Shown here: positions 35,401-47,392 of the stretch, piece by piece
How the letters are laid out: each line of letters starts with the position of its first letter
How positions within the stretch are numbered: the first letter of the stretch is position 1
Source of the DNA: Gautieria morchelliformis
Taxonomy: Eukaryota > Basidiomycota > Agaricomycetes > Gomphales > Gomphaceae
Direction of reading: 5' to 3'
DNA: 64,000 nt
NCBI GenBank assembly: GCA_015179125.1
Contig: WHVA01000420.1
Location: 38,213 to 102,212, forward strand
The notes under the pieces: model-generated
Databases searched by the model: none
Told to the model about the DNA's origin: nothing
The model's input: only the letters and a program-made list of their open reading frames with translations
Made by a program: the position numbers and the translations under genes

Positions 35401-36436
35401 GTGAGCCTCGCCTGGATCTCACCATTCTGTTCCTGATCTCTGAGCCTCTCAGCTGCTTGTTTATATATGGCGACATGAGGATTGCACACCAGGAGCATTT
35501 CCTGCAAGTCTCACAACACAGTTGGAGACAGACCTGGGTTATGCGTCTTCCTCTTTGCCAAAGCCAATGCTGGATCATATATGTAAAGCTGGGCATACGT
35601 TGTATCCGGTTCACGGTCTGGGAGGAGAGAGCCCATGAAGATGATACAGTTCACCCTGTAGCTTGAGGACATATGGACCACGACCCGCCCGAAGCAAATC
35701 TTTATCAAAGTTGGCCCCCAAGGAAGTGAATGCAAACGCAGCATTATACTGCCTGATATTCTGGCAAAACTCTTTTGCCTCAGGGTCTTGGCATTCTAAG
35801 AGCCGTCTCAAAGGCTGAGGGGGCACTGGCAGCTTTGGAAGCTGCACCTTGCCTTTCATACAGCAATCACCAAAACGGTCCTCTGCATTTGTAGAGCTTT
35901 GCAGACACTCTGCAAACCAGTGTAATGCTCCACATTTACGACAGGCCACTTCCATGGGACCCAGATCATGAGGCTGCACATCTGCCTCAATTATTCGAGA
36001 GTGACCTAGTGGAATAGGAGGAGGTCGCTGAGCACCACGCCGAGGTCGCTAAGGATGTTGCTGAGGTATGGGGAGTGGAGGAGGCAGCTGAGGTGCAGGG
36101 AGTGGCTGAGGATTGGGAGGTGGTGGTGTATGAGGTGGTACCAATGGAGGTCTGAGAATTGCATCTTCCTCTTGCCTGATTGCATTAGCCTGGGCCTGCA
36201 ATGCTGCCACTCCTGCAGAACCCACAACAGGAGGATTAGCCCCCCCTCTACGTCTTTCCAATTGCTGAAATATAGCAGCCTGCTGATCCGCCTGAGCACA
36301 CAAGTCTGCAATAAATGCAGAACCTACTGCAGGTGCTGGCTGTACAGGGTCTGGCTGATTTCTTCTCATGGCCTGTAACCAAGGGAGAGCTTCTCTCTGA
36401 GCAAGGAGGGCTGCCACCTGCACTCTGGGACTGGGA

Positions 36437-36990
36437 TCAGGAGGATGTGATGGCCCAGCAACAGGTTGTTGACTTGATGATGGTGCAAGTGTGGGAGGGC
36501 ATGACGGCCCAGAAACAGGTTGTTGACATGACGATGGTGCAAGTGGGGGAGGGAGTGATGGCCCAGCAACAGGTTGTTGACGTGACGATGGTGCAAGCAT
36601 GGGAGGGCGTGATGGCCCAGCAACAGGCTGTTGACATGACGATAGTGCAAGTGGGGGAGGGAGTGATGGCCCAGCAACAGGTTGTTGATGTGACGATGGT
36701 GCAAGCATGGGAGGGCGTGATGGCCCAGCCACAGGCTGTTGACGTGAGGATGGTGCAAGAATGGGAGGGCGTGATGGCCCAGCAACAGGTTGTTGATGTA
36801 ATAATGGTGCAAGCACAGGAGGGCGTTGTGGCTGTTGACGTGAGGATGGTGCAAGAATGGGAGGAGGGTGTGATGGCCCAGCAACAGGTTGTTGATGTGA
36901 TGATGGTGCAAGCATGGGAGGGCGTTGTGGCTGTTGACGTGAGGATGGTGCAAGTGTGGGAGGGCATGGCAGCCCAGCAACAGATTGTTG
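36437..36990 (-). repeat. 54 bp coding tandem repeat in the H1 helicase N-terminus
   Basis: About ten units of 18 residues (consensus LAPSSRQQPVAGPSRPPM) occur in tandem; two to three shortened units have 14 residues (LAPSSRQQPQRPPM). The sequence stays open through the array. H3 has only the seed (DPFQQPVAGPSRPP) followed by a short, different repeat. Confidence 0.88.
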
Positions 36991-37387
36991 AAAAGGATTG
37001 GCAATATTGCTTCTAGGAGGAGGGTGAGGGATGGCAAAAGGTGGGGGTGGAGGGGGTGACTGGTCCTGAGCTCTGATACTTGCTCTCCGATCAGTGTGTG
37101 GTGTCATTACCCGCTGCGCCTCCCTCGCCTGTGCACGCTCCTGCTGACGGTTACTCTCTGGAGTAGATGGATCTCTGAGAAATGCAGGCATAAAAGTAGA
37201 GAGAGAATAAAGCTGTCAATATCAGACTTACATTGCAAGAAGACCAAGGCAAACTCAGGGGAATCTATTGACCTCTATTTAAAATAGGCCAAAAAAGTGA
37301 AATGAAATGACAATATTTACCAGAGGGACAGCAGAGCACCTGATCTTATTATCAATACCTAAAAAAGCAGAAACAGGAGCACAAAAC

Positions 37388-37750
37388 ACACCAGGATAGA
37401 GGAATCACACAGGAAGGATGGACAGGGCAGAGAGGCCTGAAAAGAGCCTAAAAAAGCTAAAAGAAGCGAAATTGTTATCAGCAATAATAACATAATAAAC
37501 ATCAAAAAGACACACCAGGATAGAGGAATCACAGGAAGGATGGACAGGGCAGAGAGGCCTGAAAAGAGCCCAAAAAAGCTAAAAAAAAACCGAAATTGTT
37601 ATCAGCAATAATAATATAATAAACATCAAAAAGACACACCAGGATAGAGGAATCACAGGAAGGATGGACAGGACAGAGAGGCCTGAATAGAGCCTAAAAA
37701 GTGCTAAAAAAGCGAAAATAAAATATCAATTAAATAATAAAATAAATATA
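37388..37750. repeat. Three-copy 124 bp tandem repeat upstream of the H1 gene
   Basis: Units begin ACACCAGGATAGAGGAATCAC at 37388, 37512 and 37636, a constant 124 bp spacing. Each contains GGAAGGATGGACAGG and AGAGAGGCCTGAA, then an A-rich end. It lies in the 5' leader of H1, before the coding start at 37191. H3 and H5 lack it. Confidence 0.85.
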
Positions 37751-38370
37751 ATAATAATAATAATAAAAAGAGTGTCAGAGAGATCACACATTACAATGAT
37801 AAAAGTGAAACTCACCAATAGAGCACCAGTAGCACTAAGAGTTGTCTAAGGATAGAGGGCCAGGGATGAGAGGGCCAGGGATGGTGGGAGGAGGGAAGAG
37901 GGGGTGGGAGCGGCTGCGCAGTGAGTGTTGCTGCGCAGCGTTTGCCAGCTCACCCAGCGCTAGACTGGCAACTGGTTCTGCACCGGTTGCCAGTCCTTGG
38001 TCTGGACCGGGGCTCGCGGCTGTGCCACTTGCTGGCGAGTGGACTGGCAAGTGGCGCTGGCACGCGATTGGACAGGTTAATGGCGCTGGCTCGCGATTGG
38101 TTGGCTGACTAATATTACCAATCATGACATAAGCGACGCCCACAACCACCCTGACCTGCGCGTTTCACTTTTTGACCAGGTGGATACCCGCGCTTCGCGC
38201 GGGGGTGTAGGTCAAACACATCGGTAAGGTCAAATGCATCAGCAAGGTCAAACACCCTGGGTAAATCAAACTTGGGATAAGTCAAACATGTTCGGATAAA
38301 ATTTCATTCACATAAGTAAAACACATCTTATTGATTCAAAGTAGCTCTAAGTAACACATCAAGTAGGTAA

Positions 38371-38925
38371 TTTTATGACCATGTTGCTCAACCAACTCTG
38401 GTACCTCCGCACCTCCTCCGACTCTATTCCACAACATCTGCACTTTGACCTTTTGATCTCCTTGTTCTTTACTATTCACATACTTCCCCTTTTGACTCTA
38501 TTCACCAGCCTTCCCTACTTAACTCTTAGCATAGCAAGTCCAGAGCATCAGGAGTTCCATTTGTTCCACTATCAATTAGACCTACATGCCCCTTGTTCTT
38601 TTGCCTATTGTTATTAGTTCTACCCGGCACCCCCTTGTAGTTCCTCTTGTTCCATATTAGTTATTTACTCCATTTATCCTAGCTGCTTTTGCTCGCACCA
38701 GAATTGCTTACCTCTACCTTCCGACATGTTGTCTCAGCACTCTGTATAAAACCCAGTCATGTATGCCTCTGTTCTGCAATCAGATAATTGACTTTGATAT
38801 GTGACTCCCTTTGCACTGTTTCCTGTTCTTAGCACAGTGAGTACTTGCAAGGCCTCTGTCTCTCTGACCTCTGCCTTCCAACTTGATTTCTGATATCCAA
38901 CTTAACTCAATTCTTGAACCCTTAC
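38371..38925 (+). repeat. LTR fragment, family B (related to the gypsy II LTR)
   Basis: Starts TTTTATGACCATG, a decayed TGTTATGACC, after AGGTAGGTAA. It includes the promoter-like CTGTATAAAACCCAG (about 38741-38755) and breaks off at TTGAACCCTTAC, just before the inner Helitron end. The complete copy in H4 continues for about 140 bp more. Confidence 0.8.
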
Positions 38926-39099
38926 CTCTAGGTGGATACCCCATGCTTTGCATGGGAGTGTAGGTCAAATGCCTCGGTAAGGTCAAATGCATCAGCTAGG
39001 TCAAACGCATTGGGTAAATCAAACTTGGAATAGGTAAAACACATCTCATTGCAATTGAAAGTAGCTATAAGTAACACATCAAGATAGGTAATGACTCTA

Positions 39100-39690
39100 C
39101 ACATGTCTGCATGTGCCCAAGTATAGTGTGCATAGCATGCCCTCCATGCATAGTGTGTCCCTCAAATATAGCATGCTTATTGTGTCCCTGGTTTGTAACC
39201 TGACCCCACACATAACATGTCCCCAAGTATAGTGTGCGTAGCATGTCCTCCATGCATAGTGTGTCTTGACATGTAGTGTGTCCCCACATGTAGCATGTCC
39301 CCAAGTACAGTGTGCATAGCGTGTCCCACATGCATAGTATGTCCCTGGTTTGTAGCATGTCCCCAAACGTAGCGTGTCCCTAAATTATAGCATGTGTGTC
39401 CCCCAAGTATAGCATGTGTAGAATGCCCTTGTTTGTAGTGTTTTCCCCTGTAGTGTGTCCCTTGTTTGTACCATGTCCCCCAAGCATAGTGTGTCCCTAC
39501 ATATAGTATGCACATCCCCATGCATAGCGTGCGTGTGCCCATGCATAACATCCGTGTCCCCACGCATAACATGCATGTCTCCACACATAACTTATGTGTC
39601 TCCATGCATAGTGTGTGTAGCATGCCCCTCAAGTATAGCATGCATAGCATGTCCCAATGGCATGTGTAGCATATCCCCAAGGGCCTCAAA
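39100..39690. repeat. Minisatellite in H2 (CATGCATAGCATGTCCC type)
   Basis: Imperfect units of about 18-24 bp, such as GTATAGTGTGCATAGCATGTC and CATGCATAACATGCGTGTC, are repeated throughout. It is open in several frames on both strands only because the unit lacks stops; the frames are not genes. Related arrays occur in H4 and H5. Confidence 0.88.
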
Positions 39691-40499
39691 GTGAAGCAAA
39701 CAGAGGCTGTTACCTATCATTAACTTTTAGCAAACTCAGGGACATGTATCAATATCTATTTTGTGACATATACAGACATAAATAAAATAGTAAAGGAAGC
39801 CATATTTAAGCAGCTGCTGTCATTAATTTTAGCAAAGTCAGGATTATCTATTTTTTGAAAGATGTCAAAACAAATGTCCAGTACATTTAAGCTGAAGTTA
39901 TTAATTTTAGCAGAGTCAAGATTATCTATTTTTCGAAAAATGTCAAAAAAATGCACTGTACATTTAACCTGGAGCTGTTGTCAATTTTCACAAAGTCAGG
40001 ATAATTTATTGACATCTATCTGCGGAAAAATGTCAAAAAAATACAGTACATTGAAGCAGAAGCTGTGATTAATGCCCAGCCAAAGCCAGAGAAGCCCAGA
40101 GACTGACAGAGAAACCCAGAGCCCAGCTAAAGCCATAGTAAGCCAGCCACCAGTATAGCCAGAGGAGTGGCTGGTAAGCAGCTTTACAGTAAATAAAGCA
40201 ATAAAAAAAACCACGTTTAAAAGCAGAATCTATTGTCATTAATTTTAGAGGAAACTTATTGATGTCTATTTTCGAAAAAAAACCTGAAAAATATTGATAT
40301 TAAAATACAATTTTTTCAGCAGCCTTTGGATGTTATTTAAATCTATTTTCGAAAAAAATCACAAAAATATAATGCACATGTGACAATACTATATGATGAA
40401 AACAAAAGGAACCAATAAAATTACCAACATAAATAAAATAAAATACATGGCAATGCATTAAAAAAAAGATATTACCTACCAATAGAAAGCCAGCCAAGC

Positions 40500-40605
40500 C
40501 AGCCAGCTAAAGGAGGAGACAGCGGACAGAGGAGACAGCAGACAGGGCAGACAGCAGACAGGGCAGACAGCACACAGAGCAGACAGCAGACAGAGCAGAC
40601 AGTGG
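40500..40605. repeat. GCAGACAG short tandem repeat near the H2 5' end
   Basis: Units such as CAGACAGGGCAGACAG and CACACAGAGCAGACAG are repeated about six times. It lies close to the 5' end of the element, in the same place as the repeats at 50460-50880 (H4) and 54075-54262 (H5). Confidence 0.85.
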
Positions 40606-40847
40606 AGAGAGGAATCGCCGGTTGGGCAGGTTCCTGGCGTTCCCTCCTTACTGTTCGGCCTTGATACTGTGCGCGCATGTCGTGCACGGACCACGCTCGC
40701 GTATGCATGCTCTGGTCGCGAACGGGTCACGTGACCTTTGCGCAGCATTCATGCTCGCGGCTGCGCCGCTCACCGCTGACCTAATTTTTATGTAATATTA
40801 TTTGTCAGCGGTGCGACAACCCACCGAGCTGCTTTCTAATAGAGTAA

Positions 40848-43800
40848 CTAGGTGGGTACCCGCGCTTCACGCGGGGGTGTAGGTCAAATCCCTCGGTAAG
40901 GTCAAACGCATCAGTAAGCCTAATGCATCGGTAAGTCTAACATATCAGTAAGGTCAAGTGCATTGGGTAAAATCAAAGTAATCAATTTGCATCAAGTAAA
41001 ATGAAGTAAAACACATAGACCATATCAAGAGAAGTAGATATCAGAAATCAAGGAGCTCTAAGTAATACATCTTCATATACAATATTTTTGGTTTGCACAC
41101 CCTCCTCAAGCAAGACCTTAACCCTGTTCCAGTTGGTCTCCCTTGATACACCAACATACAATTGACCATGTCCAAACACTGGATATCTCAGGTCCAGCCC
41201 AACCGTACCCAAAGACTGTCCCTGAGGCTTGTTGATAGTCATTGCAAATGCCAAACACACTGGAAACTGCCTCCTTTGCAGCACAAATGGCAACTCTCCC
41301 TCTGATGGCTTAATGATGATCCTGGGGATGAAAGCAATATTTCCTGCACATGGACCTGACATGATCCTGACCTCCAACACTCTAATGCTTATCCTCACCA
41401 ACCGCAGCCTTGTCCCATTGCATAGTCCTTGCTTCTGATCCAAATTGCGCAACAGCATCAGAGGCACTCCAGGCTTGACTTCCAAGCGAGCAGGAGGAAG
41501 ACTGCCCATCTCTATGGAATTCAGATACTCCACAGGATACCGATCTGCGTCATCAGATTCTTCAATGGAATTTGCACAGTGCAAGACCTGAGCATCACCT
41601 GGAAACTCCCTAAACACCATGGAATTGATCTGATTGACCTCAGTATTTTTGGGACAAAGGATGGCCCACTCCAAGAAATAATTGTCCTGGGCAGGGACTT
41701 GATTGCCAATGCCAGGGTATTTCCTGGATCAGATCTTCAATTCCAGGGCCACAAACCATGTGAGGAGGGAGTGAGAACGTATGATCTAGTGGGAGATCCT
41801 TTCCCTGACCCACATTCTGCAGCCATTCTGCAAACCTGGCTCTGTCAGGGTCATTTATCACCCGCATGTTCTCTGTCAGATGGAGGACCTTGATCTTTGG
41901 CCACAGATATGACTCCTGAAGGGTAGCTCCCACAATATCCTCCTTGGAGCCTTTAGGGACAATTGGGAGAGTCTGCTGAAAGTCACCTCCAAAGACAACT
42001 GTGATGCCACCAAAGGGTCTGTCAGGCTGGTCAGGCTGGTCAAGGAAATCCCTCAGTGTCCTGTCAATAGCCTCTATGGCATGGCGATGCTGCATTGCAG
42101 CCTCATCCCAGATGAGGAGACTGGCCTGTCTCAGCATGTCAGCCTTGTCAGAGTTCTTTTTGATGGAGGAGAGAGAGCACTCATGGACAGGAATAGGAAT
42201 TCCAAGCATGCTATGAGAGGTTGTACCATTAGTGAGGATAAGTGCAGCCATTGCAGATGAGGCTACTGCAATCACAATGAGGCTCTCCGCTCTGCAGGAG
42301 TGGATTAGAGTGTTCCATGTGAATGATTTCCCAGCGCCACCTGAGCCAGTGACAAAAAACATTTGTCCATCAGGTTTGCCGTGAGCATCTCTGGTCAGTG
42401 CCGACTGTAATATCTGATCATGCGCAGACCTTTGCCCCTCATTCAGCTTAGGAACCTCCTCACCAGCTATGTCCCTCTCTTCAACAGGGTCATAGTCCCT
42501 CTGCTCAGCTATGAACCTGTTTCCAATGAGGGCCTCCCACTCGCCTGCCACCCGAGGCATATCATCAAAGGTGCTCAAGGACATTCCACCCTGCTGGAGG
42601 ATTTTTTTCAGGAGAAAGAGGCCAAAATCATAAACCTGATCTTCCCGTGGATCCTGCATCCCATGTCTGGTTTGGAGCTGATGTCTGAGATCATCACATA
42701 TGTGCTCCTTGAAGCCATCCCATAGTCTGCCAGGATTGTTGGATTGCAGTGGCCAAGGATGGTGGCAAAGAGATGTCTGAGCTGATCACCTGTTTTCATG
42801 GCACTGGCTTCCTGGAGACACAACCTCAGCTCCTGATCGTCATCCAGAAGTCCCCTTGCATGACAGGCCTCCTTGTAAGTAGCATATTGTATGCCATCCA
42901 CTGACCTAAGCTCCTCAAAGGATATAGCCCCCTTGACCACTGTGAGGAGAGTGTGCACAAAAAATCTCTCTCCTGATTTAGGGCTTGCAAAGTGAAGGCG
43001 ATCGATGCTATAACCTGATTGGCGTGGTGTCCATACCATTTCCTGTGCATGCCAGGTAAACTGCTCGGGAAACTCCACATAGAGCAGATCACGTGCTTCA
43101 GGGTAGATATCATTGGCCTCAAAGTAAGCCATGAGCGTTTCTTTTTCGCCTCAGCCCTTTCCAGGATGTTGTCTACACCCTGGTTGGGATCAAAGATGAT
43201 TGTGTGGTGGTCCTTTTCATAGACTGGCAGTTCCATGACTGCAGGCACCTGGGTGTGGATTTCCTGCTCCAGCAACCTCCAACCGGCCTCATGAGCACTG
43301 ACATAGCGAGCATCCAGGTACTGCTTAATTTCATCCCTGCTGAGACCAAACTCCATCGTGGTCTGATCATGGCCCTTGTAGAGATACTTGTGGATATACT
43401 TGATACACCTCACATTGATGGTGAGTTCAGGGTTGATGTGACACCAGAGTTTGAGCTAGAGCAGAGCCGAGTATGGCACAACCCATCTGTTGTCCAGCAT
43501 GTCACCTCTGACATTGTGCAGCCTTCCATCATTGCGACGACGATATCTTGGATACCCATCCTCATTCAGACTGGTTTCCTCTCAGAAAGCCTTTAGGAAG
43601 TTTTTGTTGCACTTGCCATTTTCCATGCAGGGTGCATTTCGATTCATTTCTCCACAGGGACCATGTGTCATCAGCTCACAGACCAACCGGTAGAGGACAG
43701 GATGAGTCTCTGGATCAGGGAACTCTGCTGAAATCATTGAATCCACCTCATGTGGATGTCTGATCTTGGAATCTCTTTCAAACCAGATAAGAATATGCAT

Positions 43801-46800
43801 GTGTGGGAGTCCCCTTTTCTGGAATTCAATGGTATGGACGCGAGCAACGGTTTCCCCAAAAATCCTTTCCTTGATGATCAAGTCAATGAGGTATTTCTTT
43901 TTGAGCTGGAACACCTGCGACACCAGGTCAGGTCAGTCCTGAGGAGTTTTTCCAGGCAACAATGCATCCAATATCTCCTGCCAGTTGGGATTGGCAGTCA
44001 TGGTAATAAAGAGATCAGCCACACCATACTTCCTTGAAATGGCCAGAGAGTTCTGCAGGTTTTCCTGCATGTCACGTGTCCCCCCCTGAAATGTGGCAGG
44101 CAGAATGGATCTTGTGCCCAAGTTGTTTGGATCTCTGTCATTGTCATTGCGATGAAACGCATCCATCATCTGGTTGTAAATCTCAGCACGGAGAGTGTGT
44201 TGGTTTGTCCTGATCCACCTCAGCCTGCTTTGCTCTGCAGCGGCCCAAGAGTCTACAATGTACTGCTGGAATAATTTGCCAGTACGCAGGAGTGTTGTAG
44301 GTTCTTCTGTTCTCTGGAAGAGACGATAGGAATGGTACTGCATGTGGCTGACATGCCCACATCGCTCACGGTCGCCTGGTAATTGACGATAGCGAATACC
44401 AGGTTGCCACCCCAACTCTCCCATGGGAAAGAGCAAGACATAGTGAAGAGAGGCATAGTTTGGATTCATATCGGATACCCTTCGACCTTTGAGCTGGACA
44501 ATAATATCCCTAGGTTCAGGGTTGATGCCATCTCCAGGAAGAACCACCGCAATCTCACCTGCAGTAGTGATATTATACCTCCTAGGATCCCTGTGTTCCC
44601 TGTATGTAAGCCTTGCCTGGATCTCACCATTCTGTCCCTGAGCTCTGAGCCTCTCAGCCGCTTGTTTATATATGGCAACATGAGGATTGCACAGGAGGAG
44701 CATTTCTTGCAAGTCTCCCATTATAGTTGGAGACAGACCTGAGTTACGTGACTTCCTCTGTTCCAAAGCCAATGGTGCATCATATATGTAAAGTTGGGCA
44801 TACAGTATGTCCCTCCCAGGGTTAGGGATGAGAGAGCCATGAACATGATACAGTTCGCCCTGTAGCTTGAGGACATATGGACCACAACCCTCCCGAAGCA
44901 AATTGAGGTCAAAGTTGGCACCCAAGGAAGTGAATGCAAACGCCGCATTATACTGCCTGATGTTCTGGCGAAACTGTTTGGCCTCAGGGTCCTGGCCCTC
45001 TAAGAGCCATCTCAATGCCTGAGGGGGCTCTGGCAGGTCTTCCAGCTGCACCTTTCCTTCCATACAGCAATCACCAAACCTGGGCCGCACATTTGAGGAT
45101 TTCTGCAGACATTCTGCCATCCAGTGGAATGCTCTACAGTCAGGGCAGGGAACATCCATGCGGCCCAATCATGAGGCTGCACATCTGCCTCAATTATTCC
45201 AGAGCGACCAAGTGGAATTGGAGGATGCCGCCGAGGTGCAGGCAGTGGCCGCTGAGGAGCTGGGAGAGGTGGCAGGAGAGGCTGTCGAGGCGCAGCAACT
45301 GGTTGAGGATTGGGAGCTGGTGGTGGATTATCTGGTATGATTGGTTGAGGTGGAGGTCTAGGAAGTGCATCTGCTCCATGCCTTAGTGCATCCGCCTGAG
45401 CCCGCAATGCTGTGGCTGCTGCAGAACCTACTACAGGAGGTCTAGGAGCTGGTTGTAAAGGTGCCTGCCTGTGTCTTCCCAAGGGCTGTGCTGGGATAGG
45501 CTGTATCCGGGCAGCCTGAGCACGCAAATCTGCCACTGCTGTAGAGCCTACCACCGGATGTCCAATTCCAGCTGCCTGAGCACGCAACTGACCAATAGCC
45601 GCTGAACCTACTACGGGAGCGGGCTGTACAGGGTCTGGCCTATTTCTTCTCAGGGGCTGTAATGGTGGGATAACTGCTAACTGTGCACGAAGGGCTGCCA
45701 CCTGCTCTCCAGGACTGAGATTTGGAGGACGTGATGGCCCTGCAGGCATAGGAGGACGTGATGGCCCACAAGCATAGGAGGACGTGATGGCCCGGCCACA
45801 GGCTGTTGAAAAGGATCAGCGACATTGCTTCTAGGAGGAGGGTGAGGGATGGCAAAAGGCTGTGGTGGAGGGGGTGGCTGGTCATGAGCTCTGACAGCAG
45901 CAGCAGCAAGCGCACGTGCTCTCCGATCAGTGGGCGACGTCATATGACCCTCCTGCTCCTCCCTCGCCCTTTCACGCTCCTGCTGACGATTTCTCTCTGG
46001 AGTAGGTGGATCCCTGAGAAATGCAGGCATAAGCTTAGGGGAACAATCAAGCTACCACAATTCAACTTACATTTGCAAGCAGATGCAGCTGTTGTTAATT
46101 TTTCTTGGGCAAAGTCAGGGGAATTTAGTAATTTCTAATTAAAATAAAATAAATAAATGTCAGATGGCTCACACCAGACCACAGAGAAATATATACGTAC
46201 CAAGGAAGGGACGGGGAAATTGTTTGATGAAAATATCCAAGCCTTCTTCGGCTATCCAACTGGATTAATTCCAGTAAAAGGTCCTGGTCCTGGTCCTGGT
46301 CCTGGGAGATGTCTTCTTCAGCCACCAGTAGTGCAAGTCAACACTAAGAGAACTGCAATGCAATTGTGGCTCCCTCTAAGGCAGCCTGGGATGACTACCT
46401 GGCTCCTTAGCAGAGAAAAGGCTGCCCCACTGAAGAGGTCAACCCCAATAGTTCAAAGCAGAGATCTCCCTGGGAAGAGATCTTTTGTGCTCTACACTAT
46501 ATAGGCTATCTATTTCACTCTCGCACAATTTATATTGTCTATCTAGAGCGGAGAGGAGGGTAGTGGTGGGTTGAGAGCGTGTGCAGAAGCGGCTGTGCAG
46601 TGTTCTGCCAGCGCAGCGCAGCTTTGAGTGCTGGAACCGGCAGACCGGCGTGAACCGGTGAGACCGGTTTGGGCCAGCTGCGCCACTCGCATCCCTGACA
46701 AATTGGTCGAGGAGGTCACGTGACTGTGAACACTGTGAGGAGCATTGTTGCTCACAGCTGCGCTGTCCATTTTCGAAAAAATTGCGAAAAAATATACATA

Positions 46801-47335
46801 TATATTAAAATAATAACTTTGTTTAGCAGTGTCTGGCAAATTGATCAATATCTATTTGCGAAAAAATTTAGGAAAAAAAACAAAATAAAATACATATGTT
46901 ACAATACATAAAAAACCAAAGAAAAAATGCTATTCATTGATATCTATTTGCAAAATAATTGGGGAAACAATAAATTAAAAAAAGCGAAAAAAAAAAAGGC
47001 AAAGGATAAAACATACTACCAAAAGAAGGAAGCCAGCACCAGAGCCAGAGCAAGCAAAAGAGCCATAGCAGGAGCCTACAGCCAGACACAGAAAGCCCCA
47101 GTAGCGCAAGGTAAGCCTAAAGCAAGAGACACACCGGAGGTGAACTGAGCGGTTGCCCAGTCTTTATACCGCGCCGCGCGTCGTGCACGGACCACGCGCG
47201 AACAGGTCACGTGACCACTGCGCAGCATTCATTGCTCGTGGCTGCACCGCTTGCTGCTGACCTAATTTTTACGTAATATTATTTGTCAGCGGTGCGCCCA
47301 TAACCCACCGAGCTACTTTCATACACTAGGTGGAT
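40848..47335 (-). mobile_element. Helitron H3, autonomous type, decayed
   Basis: The 3' end at 40848 (CTAGGTGGGTACCCGCGC on plus) abuts the H2 5' end. The 5' end (minus-strand TGTATGAAAGTAGCTCGG) meets the H4 3' end at 47335/47336. It contains a complete but frameshifted Rep-helicase gene. The 1.3 kb leader (46031-47335) holds a CCTGGT short repeat (about 46284-46307) and, near the end, the palindromic CGCTGAC...GTCAGCG area. Confidence 0.82.
41048..46030 (-). pseudogene. H3 Rep-helicase gene, frameshifted
   Basis: Starts MPAFLRDPPTPERNRQQERE at 46030. It has a Pro/Ala-rich N-region, a Cys-rich segment (PCPDCRAFHWMAECLQ, about 45155-45110) and the Rep N-part (YNAAFAFTSLGANF). HUH GLPHMHILIWF lies at about 43815-43785 and the KYIHKYLYKGHD tyrosine motif at about 43405-43370. 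The helicase has an intact Walker A GSGGAGKS (about 42355-42330), LLIWDEAAM, GGDFQQTLP, TENMRV and a final GQLYVGVSR. At least five frame changes (near 45700, 45150, 43920, 43150 and 42640) and a stop at about 43455 separate the blocks. TINKSQGQSL is TINKPQGQSL here. All domains are present, so it was a full gene. Confidence 0.87.
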
Positions 47336-47392
47336 ACCCGCGCTTCGCGCGGGGGTGCAAGTCAAGCGCATCAGTAAGGTCAAACGCATTGG

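Larger units (their letters stand above)
30795..37191 (-). pseudogene. H1 Rep-helicase gene, split by an insertion
   Basis: The N-terminus starts MPAFLRDPSTPESNRQQERA at 37191 with a Pro-rich repeat region to about 36440. A zinc-finger-like CRKCGALHWFAECLQ follows (35950-35905). Next come the Rep region with HUH motif GLPHMHILIWF (about 34640-34610) and the tyrosine motif KYIHKYLYKGHD (about 34220-34185). The Pif1-type helicase shows a stop in Walker A: codon TGA at about 33151-33153 replaces the Ser of GSGGAGKS. LLIWDEAAMQHR, GGDFQQTLPIVP and TENMR follow. At 31414-32477 an insertion separates FFLERAIL from CARNTEVNEI. The last part (31413-30795) has LAFAMTINKSQGQSL and GQLYVGVSR. Frameshifts also occur around 34270-34450, 35000 and 35510. 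Confidence 0.87.
30631..38175 (-). mobile_element. Helitron H1, autonomous type, decayed
   Basis: The 3' end at 30631 (CTAGGTGGGTCCCCGCGC on plus) is inserted after GTATA in the third family A LTR, consistent with an A|T target. The 5' end is probably 38175, where minus-strand TCAAAAAGTG follows CTGG of H2. It contains a broken Rep-helicase gene, a 1064 bp insertion, a 54 bp coding repeat and a 124 bp tandem repeat upstream of the gene. Confidence 0.8.
38176..40847 (-). mobile_element. Helitron H2, non-autonomous composite with two 3' ends
   Basis: Outer 3' end at 38176 (CCAGGTGGATACCCGCGC on plus). A second, inner 3' end lies at 38928 (CTAGGTGGATACCCC, hairpin CCCATGCTTTGCATGGG). Between them are 3' tail sequence and an LTR fragment (38371-38925). 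The 5' end joins H3 at 40847. It encodes no transposase. H5 has the same composite structure. Confidence 0.78.

Noticed and set aside
36315-37016. 233-codon plus-strand frame (QQQVVDVTMVQAWEGVMAQ repeats)
   Set aside because: It is the antisense shadow of the 54 bp coding repeat of the H1 helicase.
39177-39689. Long Cys/His/Met-rich open frames, also at 48940-49819 and 52710-53246
   Set aside because: They are readings of the CATGCATAGCATGTC minisatellite on both strands; the unit simply lacks stop codons. No start context, splice signal or similarity supports a protein.
39100-39690. Possible CRISPR-like array
   Set aside because: Repeats are contiguous and imperfect with no unique spacers, and the genome is eukaryotic.
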